DNA of 64,000 nucleotides from Pseudoalteromonas rubra (GTDB lineage Bacteria; Pseudomonadota; Gammaproteobacteria; Enterobacterales; Alteromonadaceae), in assembly GCF_005887115.1 (NCBI RefSeq), contig NZ_PNCJ01000034.1:1-64000 (forward strand). Direction: 5' to 3'. This document shows, one piece after another, positions 16,627 through 25,803 of the stretch (positions are counted from its first letter, which is position 1; the number at the start of each line of letters is the position of its first letter). Made by a program: the position numbers and the translations under genes. The notes under the pieces were generated by a model. That model worked only from the letters and a program-made list of their open reading frames with translations, had not been told where the DNA came from and did not search any database.

Positions 16627-16661
16627 CGTCAAGTTTGTATGAGAAATCGCGAAACTTGGCG
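16627..16661 (+). other. hairpin between flagellin 3 and flaG
   Basis: A 10-bp stem (16627-16636 with 16652-16661, one T-G pair) and 15-nt loop lie just after the flagellin stop. No T-run follows, so it is more likely an RNA-stabilising or attenuating structure than a full terminator. No separate flaG promoter was found, so flaG may be expressed by read-through. Confidence 0.45.
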
Positions 16662-16697
16662 TATACTTATAGTTAGACTAGTGATTGGAGGTGTATT

Positions 16698-17129
16698 GTG
16701 AAAGAGATTCAGGCAACATTAGGGCTTGGCTCAAATAATGCGGTGCTCACTCCTGGTCAAATCAAGCCTGAGGAAAACGCAGAAACGCTTCGGGCTGTAG
16801 AGAAGTTAACCAAGCTGGTTGATAACCCTGCAGTTCGTGCTCAGGACAAGCAAAAGGAAGAAGCTGACCCTGATACGCAGGACAAATTGTTCGCCCAGGT
16901 GAAATCTGATCTTGCGAAGCTGAATGACTTTATACCGGTCACCGCAACCAATTTGTCGTTTGAGTTTGATGATAAAGGCAATCCGCCATTCATCAGAGTC
17001 ATCGACAAAGGCAGTGATGAAGTGATCCGAGAGATCCCCTCAGAGGAATTTCGTGAAGTCGCTAAGGCTTTGGAAGAATTTGCCGATAAAGTATCAGGAA
17101 AAGGTTTGCTGTTTGACAGGACAGCATAA
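16698..17129 (+). CDS. flaG: FlaG family flagellar protein
   Basis: FlaG is a small cytoplasmic or exported protein affecting filament length, usually encoded before fliD. The product is 143 residues with a variable N-terminal half. The C-terminal half is conserved FlaG: LSFEFDDKGNPPFIRVIDKGSDEVIREIPSEEFREVAKALEEF, split here around residues 93-135. The start is GTG with strong TTGGAGG upstream. fliD follows after 24 nt. Confidence 0.9.
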   Translation: MKEIQATLGLGSNNAVLTPGQIKPEENAETLRAVEKLTKLVDNPAVRAQDKQKEEADPDTQDKLFAQVKSDLAKLNDFIPVTATNLSFEFDDKGNPPFIRVIDKGSDEVIREIPSEEFREVAKALEEFADKVSGKGLLFDRTA

Positions 17130-17153
17130 ATGAAAGTGAATTGGAGGTAGCAA

Positions 17154-18560
17154 ATGCCACTTATAACGTCTGCAGGCGTCGGCTCAGGCCTGGATTTGGA
17201 GAGTATTATCAAAGCATCGGTTGATGCTGAAAATATTCCCAAAATGCAGGCCTTCGTCAAGAAAGAAGAGTCTTTGAAAGTAGAACTCTCTGCCTTGGGC
17301 GAGGTTAAGTCTGCTATCTCCAAACTCAACGATACAGTTAAAAAATTGGCCGACCCTGATAACTTCGGTAAAAGGGTTGCCAACATTACACAACCTACAT
17401 CTGGCGACATTATCAGTGTGACGCCCACGTCAGACATATCAGTCGGTAATTTTGATATTGCCGTCAAACAATTGGCACAGGGCAGTCGGGCTGTTTCGGC
17501 AGATGGCGCCTATACGTCAATTGATGATGTAGTAAGTGCCACTGGAGGGACATTGACCTTCGGCGCAGGCGCAGATAAAAATTTTACTCTGGATGTCACC
17601 GCGGGTATGACGCTAGGTGAGCTGCGAGATGCAATTAATGCGTCTGATACAAACTTTGGCGTGACGGCGAACATAGTAAATACTGGTACAGCTGCAGGCT
17701 CAAAGTTGATATTGACGTCTAACGTGAGCGGTACAGGCAACGACCTGACCGTAACTAATGACAATGCAGAGCTTGATAAAGTCTCTATAGGTACAACGGG
17801 TGGCATGACCATTGCCGCGGATGATGCTGCGCGTAACTCGATCATCACTGTAGATGGCTTGGAAATACAAAGCGATACCAACACTTTTAAAGATGCAGTA
17901 CAGGACATGACCATCAAGGCACTGGCGAAAAGCGACGGGAATGACACCGACGGCTATGATACTGCAAGTTTGAATGTGGATTATGACAGAGAGTCAGTTA
18001 ATACACTCATCGATGAGTTTATTTCGAACTATAACAACCTGATTGGTAACATTGGTTTTCAGACGCGGATAGGCAAACCCTTAAATGGTGACTCGTCCAT
18101 GCGTACCCTGAGCGACCAGCTGATCACTACTTTGTCAACCAAGCTGACCGATGCCGGACCATTTGAAACCATTTTTGATATTGGTTTGGGCGTGGATAAT
18201 GACGGCTATCTCGAAAAGTCATCCTTGGTTCGCAGTCTGAATGATGCCATGGACAGTAACTACGATGACATTGGCACAGCGTTTGCAGGAGAGAATGGTG
18301 TCGCGAAACAACTTGAGACCTTGCTTGATAACTATGCAAGTTCGAGTGGTTTGATTAAAGATCGTGAAGATGGCCTTAATGGCCAGATAAGTGATTTAGA
18401 AGACGATGTTGAAAACCATGAATTTCGAATGGCGTCTTTGGAAGAACGGCTGAGAAAACAGTATGCAGGGCTTGATGTCTTGATTGCCCAGATGCAACAG
18501 ACCCAGTCCTATCTGGGCGCTCAGCTCGCGAATTTGCCAGGGTTCACCAAGTCTAAGTAA
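17154..18560 (+). CDS. fliD: flagellar filament capping protein FliD
   Basis: FliD (HAP2) caps the filament tip and folds incoming flagellin. The 468 residues show the FliD_N domain (LITSAGVGSGLDLESIIKAS at the start, with KVELSALGEVKSAISKLNDTV). A variable surface region follows, then the FliD_C domain (YNNLIGNIGFQTRIGKPLNGDSSMRTLSDQL onward). The C-terminal coiled coil has heptads around 410-460. The ATG follows TTGGAGG. Confidence 0.95.
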   Translation: MPLITSAGVGSGLDLESIIKASVDAENIPKMQAFVKKEESLKVELSALGEVKSAISKLNDTVKKLADPDNFGKRVANITQPTSGDIISVTPTSDISVGNFDIAVKQLAQGSRAVSADGAYTSIDDVVSATGGTLTFGAGADKNFTLDVTAGMTLGELRDAINASDTNFGVTANIVNTGTAAGSKLILTSNVSGTGNDLTVTNDNAELDKVSIGTTGGMTIAADDAARNSIITVDGLEIQSDTNTFKDAVQDMTIKALAKSDGNDTDGYDTASLNVDYDRESVNTLIDEFISNYNNLIGNIGFQTRIGKPLNGDSSMRTLSDQLITTLSTKLTDAGPFETIFDIGLGVDNDGYLEKSSLVRSLNDAMDSNYDDIGTAFAGENGVAKQLETLLDNYASSSGLIKDREDGLNGQISDLEDDVENHEFRMASLEERLRKQYAGLDVLIAQMQQTQSYLGAQLANLPGFTKSK

Positions 18561-18569
18561 GGAGCCATT

Positions 18570-18998
18570 ATGTATAACGCAAGAGTTAAAAATTACCAAA
18601 AAGAAGCACTGAAAACCCGAGTGGCAGGTGCGGATCGTTACGAAATTATTCAGATGCTAATGGCTGGCGCAGTCGAGAAGATGGTACTTGCCAAGGTATC
18701 TATTGAAAAACGTCACCTCGAGGCAAAGGCAGAGCATATTTCAAAAGCTTCTGCGATTTTAGAAGCGTTGCGCGGCTGCCTGGACTTTGAAGTTGGTGGC
18801 GAAGTAACCGAGAATCTGTATGCATTATATTCTTACATGATAGATCGATTGCTGGATGCCAGTATTCAGAACGATCCGGCGATCGTTGACGAAGTATCAA
18901 ACCTGTTAAAGGAAATTAAATCAGCCTGGGACGCAATCCCTGTTGATGTGCGTCAGCAGACATTGACTGCAAATGGCGCTGACGCAAATGTCGGTTGA
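18570..18998 (+). CDS. fliS: flagellar export chaperone FliS
   Basis: FliS binds the C-terminus of flagellin in the cytoplasm, prevents early polymerisation and escorts it to FlhA. The 142-residue protein has the family core: YQKEALKTRVAGADRYEIIQMLMAGAVEKM (10-39), AKAEHISKASAILEALRGCLDFEVGGEVTENLYALYSYM and AWDAIP near 120. All helices of the four-helix bundle are present. It is 9 nt from fliD behind AAGGAG and overlaps the next gene. Confidence 0.94.
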   Translation: MYNARVKNYQKEALKTRVAGADRYEIIQMLMAGAVEKMVLAKVSIEKRHLEAKAEHISKASAILEALRGCLDFEVGGEVTENLYALYSYMIDRLLDASIQNDPAIVDEVSNLLKEIKSAWDAIPVDVRQQTLTANGADANVG

Positions 18999-19284
18999 TT
19001 TTGCGCAAATAGAAGCAACCTTGACTGAGTTAGATGTTGCTTGCCAGGCTGGTGAACTTGAAGAGGCGCAACGTCTCTTCAGGCAAGCAGATACGCAGAT
19101 CCGAGCAACATTGACCCGAGAGGTACTGGCAGAATCGGAACAGTGTCGACGCTCTGCTGCTAATATTTACCATCATATCCAAGAGTTAACCACCCAATTG
19201 CAGCTAAACAGAACGTCAGTTGCGAAAGAACTGTCGCAGTTTGTCGGTAATCAAAAAAAGATCAAAGCGTATAAAAATACTTAA
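18973..19284 (+). CDS. FliT-like flagellar chaperone (small helical protein)
   Basis: This 103-residue, mainly helical protein is rich in Glu and Gln. It occupies the place of FliT (FliD chaperone) or Vibrio FlaI next to fliS, but no diagnostic motif is visible. It overlaps the end of fliS; the start may instead be the ATG at 18988. Composition (TLTELDVACQAGELEEAQRL, QIRATLTREVLAESEQC) fits a short coiled-coil helical bundle. The role is inferred from position. Confidence 0.65.
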   Translation: MALTQMSVDFAQIEATLTELDVACQAGELEEAQRLFRQADTQIRATLTREVLAESEQCRRSAANIYHHIQELTTQLQLNRTSVAKELSQFVGNQKKIKAYKNT

Positions 19285-19302
19285 TACGACATTGGCTGAA
19301 GT

Positions 19303-21384
19303 ATGAACAAAGATCCCATATCACAACAATTAGAGTCTCTCTCAGAAAAACTCACCGAAACAACAGCACACCAGGCTCGGGAAGCGGAATTCGCAAAAGA
19401 GGCTAACGAGCGTTTCAGCAAAAACCTACAGAGTTTCGAAAAATATTACCCAGACATTGCTAAGGCAATTACTAACCATAGCGTACGTGAGGACTTCTGC
19501 CTTCACGTGACGACATCAGGCCACGGTAATTTTGTCCCTCAGGGCAGCAGTGCACCTATTTATTCTCAATCGCCAATTGAGCAAACCACAGAGCAGGTTG
19601 AACGGCAACTCAGTAAACCAGTGCTGAGCCTGACTGATTATACCGGATATGGTCAAAACCAGGAAGATGAACGTTTGCATGTGCGCTATATGACAGAACT
19701 AACCAACCTGATGATCGACATCCGCGATCAGGGACAAGCACCACTCAGCAAAATACCCGAACATTTTCCAAGCGCTGTTATTTTTGGTATTGGCCTGGGT
19801 TACCACATTCCGTTATTACTTGAGCGCACTCAGTTCGATTACATTTTCTTGATTGAACCTGACTTTGAGCAGTTTTTTGCCAGTCTGTTTTGTACCGATT
19901 GGTTTAAAGTAATTGCTGATATAGACGAGCAAGGTGGCTGTCTGTTCTTTCACTTAGGTGTAGACCATAGCTTATTCATTCAGGATATCGAAAAGGTAGC
20001 TGAAGATGTGGGCGCATTTGCGCTAGTACGCAGCTTTTGTTATCAGCACACACCAGGCGCTCAGCTCAATACCCTGATCCGGCAATGGGCAAAAGACTAT
20101 TTCAGATTCCAATTCGGGCACGGTTTTTATAATGATGCTGTTACAGGGTTAGCGCACAGTATTCACCATGTCAGAAACAAGGCGGCCTGGTTGACAAGAA
20201 GTACGTCAAATATAAACAAAGACACCCCCGTATTTATCATTGGCAACGGTCCCTCTTTAGATGAGGCTGAAGCGTTTATAAAGCGCAACTATGAAAAAGC
20301 CATTGTGATTGCTGCGGGTACCTCCATTGCGACCTTATATAACAAGGGAATACCCGTCGACTTTCATGCACTGGTGGAAAGGCCCTATTCAAATTACAAG
20401 ATATTTGGCGATATTGTGCCACCTGAGGTATACCAAGATATAAATTTGATTGGCCTGAGTACCCTTTATCCTGATACCAATCAAAGATATAAATGGGCAG
20501 GTATTGCCGCTAAAGGGGCAGAAGCTGGCACTTCAATGATGGACCTTCTGGCACTTTGTCATATGTCACAAACTTTACCTAAGATCCCTTATAGTAACCC
20601 GGTTGTAGCAAACACAGCGCTATCGTTTGTGCTCTATATGGGTTTTCGCAATGTGTATTTGTTCGGCATTGATAATGGTAAAGACCCTAAAGGTGCACAC
20701 CACAGTAAAGACAGTATTTATCGGCCAAGTAATGAAGACGACGAGTCCCAGGGGTATGGTCATTTGGAAATATCGGGGCATACATTACCTGCTAATTTCG
20801 GTGGGGTTGTGGTATCCAATGACTTATTAATGATAGCGCACGCCCAGCTTGAAAAATTGCTCAGGTATTATGATGTAGATACATGCCTGAATGTAGGCAG
20901 TGGTGCAAAAATAGCAAAGGCGCTCCCTGTAAAAGCAGAGGATTTGCTCGATATTGAAGAAGAATTTGATATCCACGCTACGGTTGAGGCGATCAAATCT
21001 GAGTGTTTCAACGTGTTCCCTATGGATGACGTCAGCGATGAAGTGGTAGCACTCGATGGCTTGAAAGACATGGTGGAACACATTTGTTCCATCGCGTCCG
21101 AGCCAGTACGCACCCGTAAGGAAGCTGCGGATCAGCTGAGACGTCAGGCACGATATGTGTTTGCATACCGAGACTCCAAATGGGGACATCTGTTCCATGT
21201 CCTGAAAGGCTCACTGCTGTATTATCACTGTCCCTTGATTACACTTTTGTATACCTATGAGGATGAGGCATTTTGCCTTGAGCAATACCAGCGCCTAAAT
21301 CAGCTGTGGATGAGCTATATCAAAGAAATATATGCACATTTTTGTGAGCATTACACCGATAAGTGTGACCTGGGACGGGAGTAG
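19303..21384 (+). CDS. motility accessory factor (Maf), flagellin nonulosonic-acid glycosyltransferase
   Basis: Maf proteins (DUF115/MAF_flag10 family, related to MptE) transfer CMP-activated nonulosonic acids such as pseudaminic acid to Ser/Thr of flagellin in the cytoplasm. The 693-residue product has a long N-terminal domain (coiled coil at 1-50) and a Rossmann-like segment IFGIGLGYHIPLLLE near 160. The signature FIIGNGPSLDEAEAF is near 307, with FHALVERP and NPVVANTALSFVLYMGF further on. It directly follows the flagellin chaperone genes. It is the only Maf in the window although two sugar pathways are encoded. Confidence 0.88.
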   Translation: MNKDPISQQLESLSEKLTETTAHQAREAEFAKEANERFSKNLQSFEKYYPDIAKAITNHSVREDFCLHVTTSGHGNFVPQGSSAPIYSQSPIEQTTEQVERQLSKPVLSLTDYTGYGQNQEDERLHVRYMTELTNLMIDIRDQGQAPLSKIPEHFPSAVIFGIGLGYHIPLLLERTQFDYIFLIEPDFEQFFASLFCTDWFKVIADIDEQGGCLFFHLGVDHSLFIQDIEKVAEDVGAFALVRSFCYQHTPGAQLNTLIRQWAKDYFRFQFGHGFYNDAVTGLAHSIHHVRNKAAWLTRSTSNINKDTPVFIIGNGPSLDEAEAFIKRNYEKAIVIAAGTSIATLYNKGIPVDFHALVERPYSNYKIFGDIVPPEVYQDINLIGLSTLYPDTNQRYKWAGIAAKGAEAGTSMMDLLALCHMSQTLPKIPYSNPVVANTALSFVLYMGFRNVYLFGIDNGKDPKGAHHSKDSIYRPSNEDDESQGYGHLEISGHTLPANFGGVVVSNDLLMIAHAQLEKLLRYYDVDTCLNVGSGAKIAKALPVKAEDLLDIEEEFDIHATVEAIKSECFNVFPMDDVSDEVVALDGLKDMVEHICSIASEPVRTRKEAADQLRRQARYVFAYRDSKWGHLFHVLKGSLLYYHCPLITLLYTYEDEAFCLEQYQRLNQLWMSYIKEIYAHFCEHYTDKCDLGRE

Positions 21385-22718
21385 TGATAGTGCCATATCA
21401 AGAGTCAGAATCCTTCTATAGCGACCTTTATGATGAGCTATTTCCAATCCTGAGATCGATTACCGGGCCTGGGCTGAGAAAAAGCTACGATATTTTTGGA
21501 CGCTATATGCCTCTGGAACGGCTTGCTATTCCTTCGGGCACGGCTTTGTTTGACTGGAAGACGCCTCAGGAATGGCACTGCGATGAAGCCTATTTGTTAG
21601 GGCCCGATGGCGAGCTTGTGGCGGACATGCGCCGGCTTAACCTCGAAGTTGTGAATTACTCCGAGCCTGTGGACATCACTCTGTCTCTTGAAGAGCTGCA
21701 GTCACACTTGTACAGTTTGCCTGAGCTGCCGGAGGCGGTGCCTTATGTAACCAGTTATTATAAAAAACGCTGGGGGTTTTGCCTCAGTCATTTGCGCCGT
21801 GAACAGCTTAAACCAGGCCAGTATCGCGCGGTGATCAAAAGTCGCTTTGTCGATGGGCACCTGGATATTGCGCAAGCGGTACTTGACGGTCAGTCAAAGC
21901 AGGAGGTCCTGCTCAGTTCTTATTTGTGTCACCCTTCAATGGCCAACAATGAACTCAGTGGGCCACTGGTGTTACTGGGTTTGTATCACAGGATCAAACA
22001 GTGGCCGAACCGCCGCTATACTTACCGCTTTATGCTCCACCCTGAAACGATAGGGAGTCTGGGGGTGCTACACCTGATGCAGGACCATTTTCGTCAAAAT
22101 TTGGTGTCAGGCTTGGTATTGAACTGTTTAGGGGGAGACCCGCAGGAACTGGTATTTAAACATAGCCGCAATGACAACGGCTTGCTAGACAAACTGTTGT
22201 ATCATCTGAGTGGACAAGGCTATGGTCATAGCAATATTCCATTTAGTCCGCTCAGTGGCTCTGATGAACGCCAGTACAATGCGCCTGGCTTCCAGTTCCC
22301 CGTTTGCTGTGTGAGCCGCAGCTTCCATACTGGCTACAAGGAATATCACACATCACTCGATAACAAAGACTATATGGGCATCAAACCACTGCTGGATAGC
22401 ATTGATAAGCTCGAAAAAATCTTTTTGGCATTTGAGCAAAGCGCGCGGTTTGAAAATACCCATCCTTATGGTGAACCTAACCTGGGTAATCGAGGGTTGT
22501 ATCCAACGCTGAGTTTTTTCAGTGAAGAGCGGACCCGTCAGCTCGATGAGCTCAACCATATCAAGATGTTGTTGTGTTACAGCGATGGCCAGCATGACAC
22601 CATCGATATTGCAGAAAAGTACAATCAATCGGTCACGGAATTTGCAGGTGCGATCAATAAGCTGGAGGCGCATGGATTGTTGAAAATGCGGTCACCAGAG
22701 GAACAGTTGGAGGCGTAG
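21384..22718 (+). CDS. DUF4910/DUF2172 aminopeptidase-like protein
   Basis: The 444-residue product starts at a GTG sharing one base with the maf stop (TAGTG). It has an M28-peptidase-like body with metal-ligand-type motifs SSYLCHPSMANNELSGP (about 173-189), YTYRFMLHPETIGSLG, and SGSDERQYNAPGF with a late SRSFHTGYKEYHTSLDN. A C-terminal winged helix covers about 385-440. Such proteins are common in polysaccharide and flagellin modification loci. They may hydrolyse or deacylate a sugar-linked amide, but the reaction is not established. It is coupled to maf and the FAD protein. Confidence 0.7.
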   Translation: MIVPYQESESFYSDLYDELFPILRSITGPGLRKSYDIFGRYMPLERLAIPSGTALFDWKTPQEWHCDEAYLLGPDGELVADMRRLNLEVVNYSEPVDITLSLEELQSHLYSLPELPEAVPYVTSYYKKRWGFCLSHLRREQLKPGQYRAVIKSRFVDGHLDIAQAVLDGQSKQEVLLSSYLCHPSMANNELSGPLVLLGLYHRIKQWPNRRYTYRFMLHPETIGSLGVLHLMQDHFRQNLVSGLVLNCLGGDPQELVFKHSRNDNGLLDKLLYHLSGQGYGHSNIPFSPLSGSDERQYNAPGFQFPVCCVSRSFHTGYKEYHTSLDNKDYMGIKPLLDSIDKLEKIFLAFEQSARFENTHPYGEPNLGNRGLYPTLSFFSEERTRQLDELNHIKMLLCYSDGQHDTIDIAEKYNQSVTEFAGAINKLEAHGLLKMRSPEEQLEA

Positions 22719-22720
22719 TT

Positions 22721-24097
22721 ATGGCAGATAATCAGGCGGTGGTTGTTGGCGGCGGTATTTGTGGCATGGTTGCGGCTTTGCTCTTAAAGAAACGCTTTAC
22801 AGACGTGGTGTTGATCGAGCAAGCCGACACGGTAGGTGGCTTGTTTTGCTCTGTCAAAGACAGTTCAGGTGCTGCTTACGATATGGGCTCACATATTCCT
22901 AACGCTACTGGTGTGGCAGAGTTGGACGAGATATTATTCGCAGATGCGGATACAGGCAGTTGGCATAAAATTACCAGATTATGCTCAGGTAACTATTTTG
23001 GTGGCAGCTGGGATTTGAACAGTCCATTTCCAGACGCGTCTAAGTTACCACAAGATATCTATCAGCAAGGATGTGGTGAGCTGATCAACCACGCCAGCTT
23101 ACCTGAATCAAACTTGATTTATGAATATTGCGCCAATTCTCTGGGAGTTGTTTTCACTGAGAGTATCGTGGTGCCTATATTACGCAAGTTATATGGCCAG
23201 GATGCGCCGCTGAAGTCATTGACTATGGCTGCGGGGTTATTTGGGTTTACCCGAATTCTGGCATTGCCCGCTGATGTAACAGCCACCCTTAAGCAGCTAC
23301 CTGCGTTTGATGCCAAGCTCGGCTATCAACGGGAAGCCGATTTTCAGCGCCGTAAAGCACAGGATAACCTCAGTGAGGTGACTTACTACTACCCAACGAC
23401 GGGAGAGGGGATTGGCTACTGGGTTACTCAACTGCAAAAGCGTGTTGAACGGGCTGGTGTTGAAATTATCACGTCGGAACGTGTGGCAAACATTACGCAT
23501 CGCGATAAAAAGGTGACCAGTCTGGTGTTGGCCAACAGCGATCGTGTGCTTGACTGCGATTTTCTTTTCTGGAGTGCACCGCCTTTTATTGCCTTAGCCG
23601 CGATGGGCCTGACGCCAGCCAGAGGCCAGGTATCCTTGCGCACAGCGCTTATCTTTCATCTCAACTTTGACAGGCCTTTGCTGGATAAGCAGTCCCACTA
23701 TCTCTGGGTCTGGGATCCGAGCAGTGCGATTTTTCGTCTGACCTTGTATCCAAATCTAACCGGGCAGAGTAACCATAATCACTTATCCGCGGAAATCTTG
23801 TGCAGTCCCGATGAAATTAACTCCTTTACACAGTCGGAGATCATCGAGCAGCTTGTGTCTATGGGGGTAGTTGACCCACAGGCAAAGTGTGTCAGTGGGC
23901 AGACTCAGGTGATTAACAACACGTTTCCGGTACCAACCACAGAGTTCCAAGCTGTTAATCAACAAAACTATGAGACATTGACAAACTGTGTGGACAACGT
24001 CATCGTATCAGGCAGATTTAGTGGAAAGTGTTGGCGTCAGGCTGAGGTATTAATCGAGGCCTATGAGTCGATTATGCAAGCAACCGACGCGATTTAA
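22721..24097 (+). CDS. FAD-dependent amine-oxidase/mutase-like protein
   Basis: The 458-residue flavoprotein has an N-terminal dinucleotide site VVVGGGICGMVAALLLKK, then LIEQADTVGGLFCSV, the arrangement of protoporphyrinogen-oxidase-like and UDP-galactopyranose-mutase-like enzymes. The C-terminal FAD motif is VDNVIVSGRFSGKCWRQAEVLIEAYESI. The substrate is unknown; the setting suggests oxidation or ring rearrangement of the flagellin sugar. It begins 2 nt after the DUF4910 gene and ends in a 4-nt tail-to-tail overlap with the reverse-strand operon. Confidence 0.7.
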   Translation: MADNQAVVVGGGICGMVAALLLKKRFTDVVLIEQADTVGGLFCSVKDSSGAAYDMGSHIPNATGVAELDEILFADADTGSWHKITRLCSGNYFGGSWDLNSPFPDASKLPQDIYQQGCGELINHASLPESNLIYEYCANSLGVVFTESIVVPILRKLYGQDAPLKSLTMAAGLFGFTRILALPADVTATLKQLPAFDAKLGYQREADFQRRKAQDNLSEVTYYYPTTGEGIGYWVTQLQKRVERAGVEIITSERVANITHRDKKVTSLVLANSDRVLDCDFLFWSAPPFIALAAMGLTPARGQVSLRTALIFHLNFDRPLLDKQSHYLWVWDPSSAIFRLTLYPNLTGQSNHNHLSAEILCSPDEINSFTQSEIIEQLVSMGVVDPQAKCVSGQTQVINNTFPVPTTEFQAVNQQNYETLTNCVDNVIVSGRFSGKCWRQAEVLIEAYESIMQATDAI

Positions 24098-24107
24098 GCG
24101 TCGGTCT
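24083..24107. terminator. hairpin shared by the two convergent gene ends
   Basis: ACCGACGC (24083-24090) pairs perfectly with GCGTCGGT (24098-24105) around a 7-nt loop that holds the overlapping stop codons. T-runs are poor on both sides, so it may be a weak bidirectional terminator. Confidence 0.45.
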
Positions 24108-25083
24108 TTGCGAGCTGAACATGAAAATATGGCTCTATATTGCCGCCAAAACTCAATTTGAACCAACCTCTCTGAGGGCTGTTGATCCCCTCTAAATCTA
24201 ACCGTGATACGCCTTTTTGTGCGAGCAAAGGGAAAGCCTGCCATAGCACAGCTGTACCAGTATGGCTGTCACGCATATCTGGGTGGTTTGCGCCGTAAAA
24301 ATAATAAGCAGTGTTCTGATGAATTAGGTAGGTCGCAAAACTGCCGATTTCCTGATCGCGAGTTTGTGCCTGATACATGCAAAGCAGCCCCTGCTGTGCC
24401 AGGTTTTTGACTCTTGATGCAAGTGTATCCAATTGCGCTGTACTAATTTCAATTCCCTGGCGTGCCATGGTCATTCCGTAGTACTTTGCAAACAAAGCGA
24501 AGTCTTGCGACTCACTTAGGGTAACCTCTTTTTTAATACCGTAGCGGATCTCCTGACGTCTCGACACCGAGCTGTTGTTATAGTTGTCAGAGCGTTCCAG
24601 TGTATCCAGTGGTGCGGCAAACTCGTCCAACTCAAGTAGGGAGGTATAGCGCGGGGTTACGGCAAACTTGGGTCCATCGTTATGATAATTGACCCACAAA
24701 AAAGCACGAATATCCTTAATGGCGGGGTGTAACTTGAGTTGCACTTGAGTGTAATGCTCAGCGAGATACTCAGAAATATATTCTTGTGCAGCGAATAACT
24801 CGGAATGGCCTTGAGCACGATTCAGGTGACTGATATTGCGATGCACTATTCCATCATGGATCACATCATGATGGCCGATAACCTGTGCTTCGCTTTCATC
24901 TACGATGAGCAGCACCGCGGCAATTCTTTCTTTGCCTTTACAACAGTAATAGGCGTGATACTTCACATCCAGTTGGGCAATAAACTGGCTATGAACAAAC
25001 GGGCTGCCATGAGGGGATGTAGCAATGAAGCTGTCCCAGTTCGGGTCCAGCTCACAGCGTTCAAGGCTAAACTTATTCTTCAT
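24094..25083 (-). CDS. FemAB/GNAT-fold acyl- or aminoacyltransferase
   Basis: The start is chosen at 25083, where ATGA overlaps the stop of the preceding gene; this gives 329 residues. The C-terminal half has the BioF2-like GNAT pattern seen in FemAB-related proteins: IGSFATYLIHQNTAYYFYGANHPDM and LDLEGINSPQRGWFKLSFGG with the typical FK.SFGG ending. It is the last gene of the reverse 20-gene operon. It probably adds an acyl or aminoacyl group to a sugar amine; the donor is unknown. Confidence 0.68.
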   Translation of the reverse strand: MKNKFSLERCELDPNWDSFIATSPHGSPFVHSQFIAQLDVKYHAYYCCKGKERIAAVLLIVDESEAQVIGHHDVIHDGIVHRNISHLNRAQGHSELFAAQEYISEYLAEHYTQVQLKLHPAIKDIRAFLWVNYHNDGPKFAVTPRYTSLLELDEFAAPLDTLERSDNYNNSSVSRRQEIRYGIKKEVTLSESQDFALFAKYYGMTMARQGIEISTAQLDTLASRVKNLAQQGLLCMYQAQTRDQEIGSFATYLIHQNTAYYFYGANHPDMRDSHTGTAVLWQAFPLLAQKGVSRLDLEGINSPQRGWFKLSFGGNIEPYFHVQLAKTDA

Positions 25084-25751
25084 GGGGCAGGCTTTTTCAG
25101 TACCATACTCCACGCCGCATGGACGCCATCACTGCCATACTCATTTGACTGAGAATGGCTCAAAGAAACTATCTCAAATTTTGATACCAGTTGGTGGATA
25201 AGATCAGCATCAAAGAAGTTTACGTTACCGACGTCTGCAAACGGGCCCCAGGTGTAGCCTGTTTTGGTGTATTTATCGACTGATTCCGGTGCTTTTGCGT
25301 AATCAGAGTGCTCTGTGCTAAACCAGTCTGTGATCAGAATTACACCGCCCGGCTTAAGCTGGTCGTACGCCTGATCCAGATAACGCTGAATGCTACTGGC
25401 CGGGTTGTGCACGGATGCGCCCCGGTCGACGATTAAGTCGAATTGTGCCTCAAAAGGCCAGGGCTGAGTAAAGTCGCCCACATATAAGTTATCGGCAATG
25501 TCAGTGAATCGTTTTTTTAGTTCACCAATAATGAAGTCACTACCATCAATGCCATAGACATTTGGACAATAACTCAAGAAAAAGGGGAAATTCGCGCCCG
25601 CACCACAGCCTACTTCCAGTATGGTGAACGACGGGTCGCCGTCGCGCAGACGAGTATTACGTAGTGCACCACTGACGACTTCGCTCCATGGCCACACGGA
25701 CATGTGTTGATTGCTGCGGTACAATTGATCCCAGTTTTGACAAAATGACAT
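25080..25751 (-). CDS. class I SAM-dependent methyltransferase
   Basis: The start at 25751 (MSFCQNWDQLYRS) is preferred because AAGGA lies upstream and the longer reading has no similarity-bearing sequence. The 223-residue protein has motif I ILEVGCGAGANFPFF (about 46-60), acidic IDGSD, and GGVILITDW. It probably methylates a sugar or a carboxyl group of the flagellar glycan. It is 52 nt downstream of the nucleotidyltransferase gene, the widest gap in the operon. Confidence 0.8.
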   Translation of the reverse strand: MSFCQNWDQLYRSNQHMSVWPWSEVVSGALRNTRLRDGDPSFTILEVGCGAGANFPFFLSYCPNVYGIDGSDFIIGELKKRFTDIADNLYVGDFTQPWPFEAQFDLIVDRGASVHNPASSIQRYLDQAYDQLKPGGVILITDWFSTEHSDYAKAPESVDKYTKTGYTWGPFADVGNVNFFDADLIHQLVSKFEIVSLSHSQSNEYGSDGVHAAWSMVLKKPAP

Positions 25752-25803
25752 AAATAAATCCTTCGAAGTAACTATGCTATTGTTAAGCAAGGTTTGAGCC
25801 AGC

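Noticed and set aside
16651..16675. TTGGCGTATAC before flaG as sigma54 box
   Set aside because: No TTGC at the -12 position; the sequence is part of the hairpin.
16841..17467. 208-codon reverse frame opposite flaG and fliD
   Set aside because: Antisense shadow of two clear flagellar genes with no recognisable domain.
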